Shown one piece after another: positions 1 through 8,324 of a stretch of DNA of 64,000 nt (position 1 is its first letter; every line of letters begins with the position of its first letter). This DNA is from DATADD01 sp046262355 (GTDB lineage Bacteria > Actinomycetota > CADDZG01 > WHSQ01): contig JBHEMX010000066.1 of assembly GCA_046262355.1 (NCBI GenBank), positions 17,098 through 81,097 of the forward strand, in the 5' to 3' direction. The position numbers and the translations under genes are program-made. The notes beneath the pieces were generated by a model. The model worked only from the letters and a program-made list of their open reading frames with translations, searched no databases and was not told the origin of the DNA.

Positions 1-183
1 GTAATCCATGAACAACTCGGCCCCGTCCCGCCCCGGAGAGACGCGTATGACGCCGTCGCCGCCGATGCCGAAGCGGCGGTCGCACAGCCTCCGCACGAGC
101 TCCGGGGTCAGGCCGACCCGGTCACCGGGATCGGCGATCATGACGAAGTCGTTGCCGATGCCCTGGTACTTCGCGAAGCGCAT
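1..183 (-). CDS. dapF: Diaminopimelate epimerase, N-terminal part (cut by window edge)
   Basis: Reading from the ATG at 183, the product begins MRFAKYQGIGNDFVMIAD and continues with a CDRRFGIGGDGVI segment. These are the N-terminal signatures of DapF, which interconverts LL- and meso-diaminopimelate for lysine and peptidoglycan synthesis in the cytoplasm. About 61 residues are present. The two catalytic cysteines lie further downstream, outside the window. The gene follows miaA after a 4-base gap in the same direction, an order (miaA-dapF) common in Actinobacteria. dapA and dapB also lie in this window, at 34.9-37.1 kb. Confidence 0.88.
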   Translation of the reverse strand, partial: MRFAKYQGIGNDFVMIADPGDRVGLTPELVRRLCDRRFGIGGDGVIRVSPGRDGAELFMDY

Positions 184-187
184 GTTC

Positions 188-1105
188 CTACGCTACCCCG
201 CGCCTCGACGGGAGGAGGTATCCGGCGAGGTCGTCGGCGAGGCGCGGCGACGCGGCTTCGAACCACACCACCCGTGGGTCCGCCCTGAACCAAGACTCCT
301 GGCGGCGCGCGAAGCGCTTCGTGGCGGCGACCATCGCCGCCCGCACGTCCTCGGTGCTCGAGCCTTCCGGCGCCTCGAGCACCTGCCGATAGCCGAGCGC
401 CTGGCGCGCCGTCGCGCTCATCCCCGGCCCCTGAAGCCGCGCGACCTCTTCCAGAAGTCCCTCGGCGAGCATGCGATCCACGCGCTGCGCGATGCGTTCG
501 TAGAGATCGTCGCGCGCGACGGTGATGCCGGCGGCGCGCAGATCGTAGATGCTCTCGAAGCGGCCCCACAAGTCGTTGTCCGAGAACGGTTGGTCCGTGA
601 GCTCGATCACCTCCAGCGCTCGCACGATGCGGCGCACGTTGCGAGGCGCGATGCGAGCGGCCGCCACCGGGTCGAGGCGGACGAGTCGCTCGTAGAGCGC
701 CTGGGGACCGCTCACTGCCGCCTCGGCCTCGAGCTTCGTGCGCACGTCGGGCGACCGTGGGGGGAAGCGAAGCTCGTCCACGACGGCGCGGAAATAGAGT
801 CCCGAGCCGCCGACGAGAAGTGGGAGCCGTCCACGCTCTGCGATGTCGGCGACGGCCGCGCGCGCGAGCGACTGGAACTCCGCGACCGTGAGCTCGTGTG
901 ACGACGGGCGCACGTCGAGAAGGTGATGGACGACGCGGGCGCGCGATTCGAGCGTCGCCTTGTCCGTGCCGACGTCCATGCCGCGGTAGACCTGCATCGA
1001 ATCGATCGACACGATCTCGGCGCCGAGTCGCTCCGCCACCTCGACGGCGGCCGCGCTCTTGCCGGCGGCGGTAGGACCGACGATCGCCGCCACGCGGGTC
1101 GCCAT
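188..1105 (-). CDS. miaA: tRNA dimethylallyltransferase MiaA
   Basis: This 305-residue protein transfers a dimethylallyl group to N6 of A37 in tRNAs that read UNN codons. The P-loop GPTAAGKS is at residues 10-17. The DSMQVYRGMD motif (residues 35-44) carries the conserved aspartate and the Q/Y substrate-binding residues. Length is normal for the family (about 300). The ATG at 1105 directly abuts the TAG of the upstream gene, so translation is probably coupled. Its product is the substrate for MiaB, encoded two genes upstream, so two successive steps of ms2i6A37 synthesis are co-located. Confidence 0.95.
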   Translation of the reverse strand: MATRVAAIVGPTAAGKSAAAVEVAERLGAEIVSIDSMQVYRGMDVGTDKATLESRARVVHHLLDVRPSSHELTVAEFQSLARAAVADIAERGRLPLLVGGSGLYFRAVVDELRFPPRSPDVRTKLEAEAAVSGPQALYERLVRLDPVAAARIAPRNVRRIVRALEVIELTDQPFSDNDLWGRFESIYDLRAAGITVARDDLYERIAQRVDRMLAEGLLEEVARLQGPGMSATARQALGYRQVLEAPEGSSTEDVRAAMVAATKRFARRQESWFRADPRVVWFEAASPRLADDLAGYLLPSRRGVA

Positions 1106-1846
1106 CTACGACATCCGTGCACGCGCCACGAGATAGCCCACGCCGACCGGGCATTCGTGGGCGAGGATCTCGGCGCGCCCGCCGCGACAGAGCCGTCCGA
1201 ACGCGATGAGCGGTCCCGCGCCACACGCGCCTGCGAGACGCGCGTGCTCGAGGGCGACGGCCTCGGCGAAGCCCGCGTCGCGCGTGATCCCGGCCGTCAA
1301 TCGCTGCTCGGCTTCGCCAGCCTCGCGCCGCTCGGTCAGCGGGGCGCGCGGAGTGAGTGCCGCCGCGGTGTTGGCGCTCGCAAGGAAAAGGAGGCGGCGT
1401 TCGGGCGCGAGGCTGCGCAGCGCGTCCGCGAAGCTCCGTGCGTGAGCCGCGGTTGACTCCGGCTCGGCGTCCTCGGCCAAGGTCGCCGCCACCACCCCTG
1501 CGCTCGACCGGCGATCCATGCTGAGCGGGACGACGATGCCGTGGTCGACCGCGTGGTCGAGCATCGGAGCCCCCCAAGCCGTCGCCAGCGCCTCGGAGAG
1601 CGCGCGCTCGGGGCGTCGGCGCAGGTGGATGCCCGGCACGCCGAAGTCGTCAAGAGAGCCCACCACGTCTGCGTAGACGCCGGTCGTGGTGCCGTGCGGC
1701 GACAGGATCACCACGACGTCGGCGCTTTCGAAGGGCAGAGCGAGCATCGCACCACGGACGCGTTCGGCCGCGCCGCGAACCTCGTCGCTCGCCAGTTCCG
1801 GCAACAGGAGCGGCGCGTGAGGCACGAGCGCGCCGTCCCGCGTCAC
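1106..1846 (-). CDS. LigB/MEMO-like (class III extradiol dioxygenase subunit B fold) protein
   Basis: The product is about 246 residues and shows the family layout PHAPLLLPEL near the N-terminus and SPHGTTTGVY about 45 residues later. These histidines match the metal-binding face of the LigB/MEMO fold. Actinobacteria often keep such a gene between miaB and miaA, but its function there is unknown. I place the start at the GTG at 1846 because it overlaps the miaB stop as GTGA, a pattern used repeatedly in this genome. An in-frame GTG at 1858 would add four residues. Real enzymatic activity is not established; the name describes the fold only. Confidence 0.75.
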   Translation of the reverse strand: MTRDGALVPHAPLLLPELASDEVRGAAERVRGAMLALPFESADVVVILSPHGTTTGVYADVVGSLDDFGVPGIHLRRRPERALSEALATAWGAPMLDHAVDHGIVVPLSMDRRSSAGVVAATLAEDAEPESTAAHARSFADALRSLAPERRLLFLASANTAAALTPRAPLTERREAGEAEQRLTAGITRDAGFAEAVALEHARLAGACGAGPLIAFGRLCRGGRAEILAHECPVGVGYLVARARMS

Positions 1847-3255
1847 GCCCGGCCGCACCCCGCAGGGCTCGGGACCAAAGGCAACCTGAGCGCCTCACGC
1901 CCGGCCGTGGCGCCCTCGCCCACAACTTCACCGTCGAGATGATGTGGATGCGCGGCGGTGACCCGGACGCGGCGGAAGCTCCCGGGCTCAGCCCCATCGG
2001 ACGAGAAGTGCACCAGCTTGTTGGTGCGCGTCCGTCCCGTGACGCGCGTGGCGTCCTTCTTCGACGCGCCCTCGACGATCACGTCCTGCAGCCGCCCGAC
2101 CATGCGTTCGTTGTGCGCCAGCGAGATCGTCTGCTGCAGAAAGCAGAGCCTATCGAAGCGCTCCTGAACCACGTCCTTGGGTACGTGATCGGTAAAGCTC
2201 GCCGCCACAGTCATGGGACGCGGCGAGTACTGGAACGTGTAGGCGGCGTCGTAGCGCGCCTCGTCGACCAGCGCGAGCGTGTCCTCGAACTCGGCCTCGG
2301 TCTCGCCGGGGAAGCCGACGATGAGGTCGGTCGAGATCGCTACATCCGGGATCGCGGCGCGCACCATCTCGACCTTGTCGAGGTAACGCCTGCGCGTGTA
2401 GGCGCGCTTCATCCGCTTGAGGACGGCGTCCGAGCCCGACTGCACCGGCAGATGGATGTGTTCGCAAACGCTTCGGCATTCCGCCATCGCGGCGACAGTG
2501 TCGGCTCGGAAGTCCTTCGGGTGCGGGCTCGTGAAGCGCACCCGCTCGAGGCCGGAGATCTCGTCGAGCGTGCGCAGCAACGCGGCGAAAAGGGGCGTGC
2601 CGTCGAGGTCGCGGCCGTAAGAGTTGACGTTCTGACCCAGAAGGGTCACCTCGACGACGCCGTCGTCCACGAGCGAGCCAACCTCGTCGACGATGTCGCC
2701 GAGGCGCCGCGATACCTCCTTGCCGCGCACCGCGGGGACGATGCAGAACGTGCACGAGTTGTTGCAACCTATCGAGATCGAGACCCATGCATGCCACGGC
2801 GACGTGCGGCGCGCCGGAAGCGCCGACGGGAAGGTCTCGGTCTGCTCGAGGATCTCGAACGCGGGCCCCTCCGTGGACTCGTTCAGGAGACGCGGCAGAC
2901 TGGCGAGGTTGTGCGTGCCGAGCACGACGTCGACATACGGCGCGCGCTCTTGGATGACGTGGCGGTCCTTCTGCGCGAGGCACCCTCCGACGACTATGCG
3001 CAGATCCGGCCGGGAGTCCTTGAGCGCCTTCATGTGACCCAGGTTGCCGTAGAGGCGTTGGTCGGCGTTCTCCCTGATGCAGCACGTGTTGAACACCACG
3101 ACCGTGGCGTCCTCGGCCCGCTCGACCCGGGCGTAGCCCTCGGCCTCGAGCATGCCGGCCATGCGCTCGGAGTCGTGCTCGTTCATCTGACACCCGAAGG
3201 TGCGTACGAAGTAGGTACGCCGCTCGACTTCCATATCAGGAAGCGTAGCCTGCAT
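1843..3255 (-). CDS. miaB: tRNA-2-methylthio-N6-dimethylallyladenosine synthase MiaB
   Basis: This 470-residue radical-SAM methylthiotransferase inserts sulfur and a methyl group at C2 of i6A37 in tRNA. Three cysteines of the N-terminal UPF0004 domain are visible (C22, C58/C59, C92). The radical-SAM cluster motif GCNNSCTFC gives C164, C168 and C171. A TRAM domain forms the C-terminus (about residues 385-450). The product may instead start at the internal Met8 (MEVERR), which gives a tighter N-terminus. It is four bases downstream of rny and overlaps the LigB-like gene by four bases, so rny-miaB-ligB-miaA-dapF looks like one operon. Confidence 0.95.
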   Translation of the reverse strand: MQATLPDMEVERRTYFVRTFGCQMNEHDSERMAGMLEAEGYARVERAEDATVVVFNTCCIRENADQRLYGNLGHMKALKDSRPDLRIVVGGCLAQKDRHVIQERAPYVDVVLGTHNLASLPRLLNESTEGPAFEILEQTETFPSALPARRTSPWHAWVSISIGCNNSCTFCIVPAVRGKEVSRRLGDIVDEVGSLVDDGVVEVTLLGQNVNSYGRDLDGTPLFAALLRTLDEISGLERVRFTSPHPKDFRADTVAAMAECRSVCEHIHLPVQSGSDAVLKRMKRAYTRRRYLDKVEMVRAAIPDVAISTDLIVGFPGETEAEFEDTLALVDEARYDAAYTFQYSPRPMTVAASFTDHVPKDVVQERFDRLCFLQQTISLAHNERMVGRLQDVIVEGASKKDATRVTGRTRTNKLVHFSSDGAEPGSFRRVRVTAAHPHHLDGEVVGEGATAGREALRLPLVPSPAGCGRA

Positions 3256-3258
3256 GCC

Positions 3259-4797
3259 TCACTTGGCGTAGGCAGAGGAGCGCAGCTCCCGGATCACCGT
3301 GATGCGGATCTGCCCCGGATACTGCAGCTCCTCCTCGACCTTCTTGGCGATGTCGCGTGCGATGACTTCGGCATGGAGGTCGTCCACCGCGCCGGGCTTG
3401 ACCATCACCCTGACCTCTCGGCCGGCCTGCATCGCATAGACCTTGTCGACCCCCTCGAACTCCAGGGCGATCTGCTCGAGACGCTCGAGGCGCTTGACGT
3501 AGGTCTCGAGCGTCTCCCGCCGAGCACCGGGGCGCGCGCCCGAGATCGCGTCTGCGGTCTGAACGATGACGGCCTCCATCGTGCGCTGCTCGACCTCGTT
3601 GTGATGCGCCGCGATCGCGTGGCACACCTCCGGCGACTCGCCGAGGCGTTTGGCGATCTCGGCTCCGATCAGAGCGTGGGAACCCTCGACCTCGTGCGTC
3701 ACGGCCTTGCCGATGTCGTGCAGCAGCGTGCCCCGCTTCGCCTTGGGCACGTCCGTGCCGAGCTCGGCCGCGATCATGCCGGCGATGTGAGACGCCTCGA
3801 CGACGTGCTTGAGCACGTTCTGGCCGTAGGAGGTGCGGAACTTGAGGCGGCCCAGCACCCGCATGAGCTCGGGGTGCATGTCGGTGATGCCGACCTCCAG
3901 CACGGCCCATTCGCCGGCCTCGCGGATCTCCCGCTCGACCTCGGCCATCGACTTGTCGTGCATCTCCTCGATGCGAGCGGGCTGGATACGCCCGTCGCCT
4001 ATCAGCTTCTCGAGCGTCAGACGAGCCATCTCGCGGCGGATCGGATCGAAGCACGAGAGCACCACGGCCTCGGGGGTGTCGTCGATGATGATGTTGGTGC
4101 CGGTGGCCGCCTCGAAGGCGCGGATGTTGCGGCCCTCCCGGCCGATGATGCGGCCCTTCATGTCCTCGTTGGGCAGCGTGAGCGTCGTGACGGTCGCCTC
4201 GGTCGTGAGCTCGGAGGCAACGCGCTGCATCGCGATGGCGATGATCTTGCGGGCGCGCCGGTCGGCCTCCTCGCGCGCCTGGCCCTCGATGTCTCGGACC
4301 AGCACCATCGCGTCCCGCTTGGCCTCGTCCTTGACCTGCTCGATGAGGATCTGGCGAGCGTCGGGGGCGCTCATCCCGGCGACCCGCTCGAGCTCCGTGC
4401 GAGCCCGCTGCTCGAGCTCCTCGATGTCCCGGCGGAGGGCTGCGGCCTCTTGCCCCTTGATCTCGACCGCCCGCTCCTTGCGATCCAGTCCGCCGGCGCG
4501 CTCGTCGAGAGCCGACTCGCGCTGGGCGATCCGGTCCTCTTTGCGCTCCACCTCGATGCCGCGGCGCTTGATCTCCGCCTCGGCATCCGCGCGCATCCTG
4601 TGGATCTCGTCCTTGGCCTCGACCAGCGCCTCTCGTCTTGCGGCCTCGGCCTCGCGCCGAGTGTCCTGCAAGACGACCTTCGCCCGAGCTTCGGCGGAGT
4701 CGACCTCGCGCTGCGCCATCGCCTTGCGGACGGCGTAGCCGATGCCTGCACCGGCAAGGAGGCCGAGGACGAGACCGATGATGATCTCGACCATCAC
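3259..4797 (-). CDS. rny: Ribonuclease Y
   Basis: This 512-residue membrane-anchored endoribonuclease initiates mRNA decay. The order is: one N-terminal membrane segment (about residues 3-22), a long charged coiled coil (about 25-200), a KH domain with GRIIGREGRNIRAFE, and an HD domain with LLHDIGKAV carrying the metal-binding H and D. Length matches the family (about 510-520). A good ribosome-binding site (AAAGGAGCGAG) precedes the ATG at 4797. RNase J is also encoded at 33.1-34.9 kb, so this organism has two 5'-end-sensitive decay nucleases. Confidence 0.95.
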   Translation of the reverse strand: MMVEIIIGLVLGLLAGAGIGYAVRKAMAQREVDSAEARAKVVLQDTRREAEAARREALVEAKDEIHRMRADAEAEIKRRGIEVERKEDRIAQRESALDERAGGLDRKERAVEIKGQEAAALRRDIEELEQRARTELERVAGMSAPDARQILIEQVKDEAKRDAMVLVRDIEGQAREEADRRARKIIAIAMQRVASELTTEATVTTLTLPNEDMKGRIIGREGRNIRAFEAATGTNIIIDDTPEAVVLSCFDPIRREMARLTLEKLIGDGRIQPARIEEMHDKSMAEVEREIREAGEWAVLEVGITDMHPELMRVLGRLKFRTSYGQNVLKHVVEASHIAGMIAAELGTDVPKAKRGTLLHDIGKAVTHEVEGSHALIGAEIAKRLGESPEVCHAIAAHHNEVEQRTMEAVIVQTADAISGARPGARRETLETYVKRLERLEQIALEFEGVDKVYAMQAGREVRVMVKPGAVDDLHAEVIARDIAKKVEEELQYPGQIRITVIRELRSSAYAK

Positions 4798-5154
4798 TCG
4801 CTCCTTTCAAACGTCTCCCGACGGGCCGGCGCGGCGTTGCGGCCGGCGCGACCCCGGTGCGAGTTGATGACGAGGCGAGCTCTATCTGAGCAGGTAGGAG
4901 GCTGTGTTGTCGTCGATCCCGAGGGGCATCGAAGCTTGGCGACCCGGTCGTGGGCCGCTTGCAGAGGTCGACTGGGTGAGTTTCAGAGCTTCTCGCTTCT
5001 TCATCGCACCGTGAGGGAGTTTCTGTCAGATCAGTTTACCCACCCATGGTAGCCGGACGAGGAGCGCGCCGCGGCCCGAGCGGATCCGAGAGCCGCCGGC
5101 CACGACGCTGCGCCGGCCGGCGACGCGGGGGCCTGCTTCGGCTAATCCCACCCC
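4798..5154. other. Intergenic region between recX and rny
   Basis: These 357 bases hold no convincing gene. On the minus strand they should contain the rny promoter and leader; a TAAACT hexamer near 5032-5037 is a possible -10 element, but no clear -35 partner was found. The recX-proximal end has a GC-rich inverted repeat (5094-5122) and a 13-bp tandem duplication (5143-5168). No tRNA or small ORF with coding character was seen. Confidence 0.5.
5094..5122 (-). terminator. Possible recX-distal GC-rich hairpin
   Basis: CGCCGGCC at 5094-5101 and GGCCGGCG at 5115-5122 form a perfect 8-bp stem with a 13-base loop, 33 bases beyond the recX stop. There is no T-run after it on the minus strand, so it would be a tract-less actinobacterial-style terminator at best. 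In such GC-rich DNA a chance hairpin is possible. Confidence 0.3.
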
Positions 5155-5691
5155 TTAATCCCACCCCTCCGGCGGCAGAACGGCTCGCACGGCCCCCTCC
5201 ACGACGTCGTGGCCGTAGCCCCGACGCAGCAGCATCTGCGTGAGGCGGGCCGCCTGCTTGGGGAGGGGTTGGGACGCGACCCTCGGGAGGTACCGACCGG
5301 CAAGCTCGCGCGCCTGCGCCGCCTCGTCGAGTCCCGCCTCCCTGATCGCCGCCACGGCGACGTCCCCGGCGATGCCCTTGGCGGCGAGCTCGTGCTCTAG
5401 GAGGCTTGCGGCCCGCCCCTTGCGCGCTCGCTCCTGCACCCACTGGCGGGCGAACGCCAGGTCGTCGAGGAGCCCGAGCTCGCGCAGCCGCCCGACGACC
5501 CTCCCGACCACCTCGGGCTCGAACCCGGCGGCGCCGAGCCGAGCCTTCAGCTCCTCCGTCGCCCTCGGCCGCGCTTCCAGCAGGCGTCCCGCTCGCCTCA
5601 TGGCCTCGTGGAGGCCCCCCGGCGCGCCGTCCTCCTGGTCGCATTCCGGCGCGCGCACGGCCTCGGCGGGCTTCACGGCCGCGGAGGCCAA
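5155..5691 (-). CDS. recX: Recombination regulator RecX
   Basis: This 178-residue protein has the helical repeat architecture of RecX, which binds RecA filaments and modulates their activity. Typical signatures are LLEARPRATEELKARL near the start, LGLLDDLAFARQWVQER in the middle and a final repeat ending RRGYGHDVVEGAVRAVL. The start is a TTG at 5691, six bases after the recA stop, with AAAGGG as ribosome-binding site. A GTG five codons later is an alternative. recA-recX adjacency is the usual arrangement and implies co-expression in the SOS response. The TAA stop lies at the junction of a perfect 13-bp tandem duplication. Confidence 0.9.
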   Translation of the reverse strand: MASAAVKPAEAVRAPECDQEDGAPGGLHEAMRRAGRLLEARPRATEELKARLGAAGFEPEVVGRVVGRLRELGLLDDLAFARQWVQERARKGRAASLLEHELAAKGIAGDVAVAAIREAGLDEAAQARELAGRYLPRVASQPLPKQAARLTQMLLRRGYGHDVVEGAVRAVLPPEGWD

Positions 5692-5697
5692 CCCGCT

Positions 5698-7863
5698 CTA
5701 CCCTTTCTCGGCCGGCGCATCTTCCCCATCCGAGTCCTGGTCGAGCAGGCCCAGCTTGTCCTTGATCTTGAGCTCGATCTCCGTGGCGATGTCCGGGTTC
5801 TCGCCGAGAAACGTCTTGGCGTTCTCGCGTCCCTGACCCAGCTGGTCGTCGCCGTAGATGAACCAGGCGCCCGACTTGCGCACGATCTCGTGTTCGATCG
5901 CGACGTCGAGCAGGCTTCCCTCCTTCGAGATGCCGGTGCCGTACTGGATGTCGAACTCGGCCTTGCGGAACGGCGCGCTGACCTTGTTCTTGACGACCTT
6001 CACGCGCACCCGCGAGCCGACGATCTCGGCGCCGTCCTTGAGGGCGTCGATGCGGCGCACGTCGAGTCGCACCGACGAGTAGAACTTGAGGGCGCGCCCG
6101 CCCGGCGTAGTTTCGTTGGACCCGAACGTGATCCCTATCTTTTCGCGGATCTGGTTGATGAAGATCAGGATCGTCTTCGAGCGGTTCACGTTGCCGGCCA
6201 GCTTCCGCAGCGCCTGCGACATGAGGCGCGCCTGCAGCCCCACGTGCGAGTCGCCCATCTCGCCCTCTATCTCCGCCCGGGGCACAAGCGCAGCTACCGA
6301 GTCGATCACGATCACGTCCATCGCGCCGGAGCGCACGAGCGTGTCTGCGATCTCGAGCCCCTGCTCGCCGGTGTCGGGCTGCGACACGAGGAGATCGTCG
6401 ATGTTCACCCCCACCGCCTTCGCGTAGGTCGGGTCGAGCGCGTGCTCGGCGTCGATGAACGAGACGAGCCCTCCGGCCTTCTGGGCCTCTGCAACCACAT
6501 GCAGGCTGACGGTGGTGTTGTGACTGAGGATGCCGTTCGCCACGAAGCTATGCGTCTTGGGCATCATCAGGTCGAAGGTAGGTTGGATCCCTGCGTCCTC
6601 GACGGCAACCACTCTCTCGAACGTGTACTTCTCGACATGGGACAAGCTCTCGAACCGAGGTTCGTGCTTCGAGCGCCGGAAGTTCGACTCCACCTGCACG
6701 CGACGGCGACTCGACCGGAACCCGATCTCATCCAAGAAGCGATGAGCAACCGCCGGGGTGATAGTGACAGTCCAGTAGTCGCGCTCGTACTTCGGATTAC
6801 GCTTCACAGAAACGGTCGCAGGGATGCCGAACCCGTAGAGCAGAAGCTGTACCTCGCGAGCCAGCCGTTCTGATGCGCTCGCAAAGCCGATCGTGGAGCT
6901 CTTGTCGATCCAGCCGTCTCCCTCGAACAGGGCCGAAAGGAATGCTCGCTGGATCTTGTGACCACCCGTGCGTATGCACGAGGGAATCTTCTTGCCGTGT
7001 GCAGTGACGTGATCGAGGTCGTATAACTCCGCGAGCTCGCTTCGAAGCGCGGAGTCGCCGAACCGATATTCCTTGCCGTAACAGCATCGGACCTTCGCTC
7101 CGAACAGAGATACGGCCAGTCGCGTGAACTCCTCACCCACCTCGGGATCCCAGTTCGTGAACGAAACACGATAGCGATCGCTCAATGTGCCTTCGGCTAT
7201 GAGATAGCCGAGGAAGACCGCCTCGTCCTCGCCTATCCCATCGCCTGATGCCGCCTCGACCGCCCCGAACGCCGCCGACACGACCATGTCGTCGGGTGTG
7301 AGCCTCCCTGCCTGTCGCCACACGATGAAATCGTTCTCATCGATGACGCGCAGGGGATGGTTATGCGTCACCTTGATGGTGCGCCCCGAACCCAAGCGGA
7401 CACGCAGAACAGGCTTCCGGTTGTTGTGGGTCAGTGCGCCGATCGGCTCGAGTTCGCCGCTCTCATTGACCGCGCGCACGCCGAGCGCTGCGATATCCGT
7501 GATCCGCGACGTGCAGCTCGCCGGCTGACCGCAGCGGGAAAAAAGCTCTTCGACGGTCTCGAGCCCGCGATCGGTCCAGATGTAGGTATCGGCGGTCAGG
7601 CATTTTCCCGACCCTTCGGGACCGTATATCTCCACGATCCGGCCGCGCGGGAGGCCGCCGACGCCCAGGGCGAGGTCCATCGCCAGCGAGCCCGTGGAGA
7701 TCGTGTCGACGTTGAGCCTGGAGCCGTCGTCGCCGAGGCGCATGATGGCGCCCTTGCCGTGGGCCCGCTCGATCTGGTGCATGGCCATCTCGAGGGCGGC
7801 GTCGCGCCCCGCGATGTCGCCACTCGTGTCCCTTACGACGTTTCGGTCCCTGATCGTCGCCAC
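5698..7863 (-). CDS. recA: RecA recombinase precursor containing an intein
   Basis: The 721-residue precursor consists of an N-extein (residues 1-87), a 362-residue intein (88-449) and a C-extein (450-721). Spliced RecA would be 359 residues, normal for the family. RecA forms ATP-dependent filaments on single-stranded DNA, drives strand exchange and stimulates LexA cleavage. The Walker A motif GPEGSGK-TT is split exactly after the lysine, so the unspliced protein cannot bind ATP. Walker B (VIVIDSVAAL) and the L2 region (GSNETTPGGRALKFYSS) are in the C-extein. A LexA-type box lies about 95 bases upstream, and recX follows immediately. Confidence 0.97.
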   Translation of the reverse strand: MATIRDRNVVRDTSGDIAGRDAALEMAMHQIERAHGKGAIMRLGDDGSRLNVDTISTGSLAMDLALGVGGLPRGRIVEIYGPEGSGKCLTADTYIWTDRGLETVEELFSRCGQPASCTSRITDIAALGVRAVNESGELEPIGALTHNNRKPVLRVRLGSGRTIKVTHNHPLRVIDENDFIVWRQAGRLTPDDMVVSAAFGAVEAASGDGIGEDEAVFLGYLIAEGTLSDRYRVSFTNWDPEVGEEFTRLAVSLFGAKVRCCYGKEYRFGDSALRSELAELYDLDHVTAHGKKIPSCIRTGGHKIQRAFLSALFEGDGWIDKSSTIGFASASERLAREVQLLLYGFGIPATVSVKRNPKYERDYWTVTITPAVAHRFLDEIGFRSSRRRVQVESNFRRSKHEPRFESLSHVEKYTFERVVAVEDAGIQPTFDLMMPKTHSFVANGILSHNTTVSLHVVAEAQKAGGLVSFIDAEHALDPTYAKAVGVNIDDLLVSQPDTGEQGLEIADTLVRSGAMDVIVIDSVAALVPRAEIEGEMGDSHVGLQARLMSQALRKLAGNVNRSKTILIFINQIREKIGITFGSNETTPGGRALKFYSSVRLDVRRIDALKDGAEIVGSRVRVKVVKNKVSAPFRKAEFDIQYGTGISKEGSLLDVAIEHEIVRKSGAWFIYGDDQLGQGRENAKTFLGENPDIATEIELKIKDKLGLLDQDSDGEDAPAEKG
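6517..7602 (-). mobile_element. RecA intein with LAGLIDADG homing endonuclease
   Basis: The 362-residue in-frame insert starts with Cys1 (CLTADTYIWTDRG, block A). It has a block B THNH motif (residues 79-82) and ends FVANGILSHN followed by Thr+1 of the C-extein, so Cys1, His-Asn and Thr+1 are all present for splicing. Two dodecapeptide motifs, LGYLIAEGT (131-139) and FLSALFEGDG (221-230), mark a LAGLIDADG homing endonuclease. The acidic residue in the first motif is E rather than the commoner D, which is tolerated in the family. The insertion point inside the P-loop lysine/threonine pair is one of the known RecA intein sites. Confidence 0.95.
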
Positions 7864-8324
7864 CGGTCCTCCTTGCCTTGTGGCCCGGCTGGGCCTGTTG
7901 CTGTTGTCGAGCCCACGCTAGAGAGGGGGTATGACAGCTTTCGGTCGGAAGCTTAGTCGAACGTACGTTCGGTCTCGAGGATTTTCCCGCTTTTGTGATT
8001 CGGACCCATCCGAGGACCCCCAGATGTGGGCCCCCGGACCCGACTTACGCAAGCGTAGTTACCCGCGTGTCATCTTACGCCGCGGCTCTGGGCCGCGCCA
8101 TGCCACCTTGGCCCTTCTCTGTACCGGAAACCCTCGGATAGCGAGCGTTCCGGTCCTCAGAGCCCAGGCAGAGAGGGCGTCCGGGCACCGACGCCTCGCA
8201 GAGCCCCCTGAGCCACCGCCCGCTGCCGCGGGCGGATCCGCGGCCGTGCGAGGATTGCGCCGCACATGCATCGATCGATCGCCTCTCCCGGCCGCTGCGG
8301 GCCCACGCCCGAAGGCAGCCCTGC
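7864..8324. other. Divergent control region of recA and the C45-family gene
   Basis: These 461 bases separate two divergent genes. They contain the recA promoter with its SOS box at 7957-7972. A short inverted repeat TACGC-AA-GCGTA lies near 8048-8059 and could be an operator for the rightward accessory operon. The rest shows several GGACCC repeats and no coding pattern. I see no structured RNA that I can name. Confidence 0.5.
7957..7972. promoter_or_regulatory. LexA (SOS) box upstream of recA
   Basis: TCGAACGTACGTTCGG matches the Actinobacteria/Firmicutes-type LexA operator CGAAC-N4-GTTCG with both half-sites intact, and the 14-bp core is a perfect palindrome. It lies about 95 bases before the recA ATG on the minus strand, a usual location for SOS control of recA. 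Damage-inducible expression of recA-recX is inferred from this site. lexA itself is not in the window. Confidence 0.85.

Noticed and set aside
1939..5052. A 1037-codon plus-strand open frame
   Set aside because: It runs antisense to miaB and rny, which have clear family motifs. Long antisense frames are expected in DNA of this GC content, and the product is Arg/Leu/His-rich without domain motifs.
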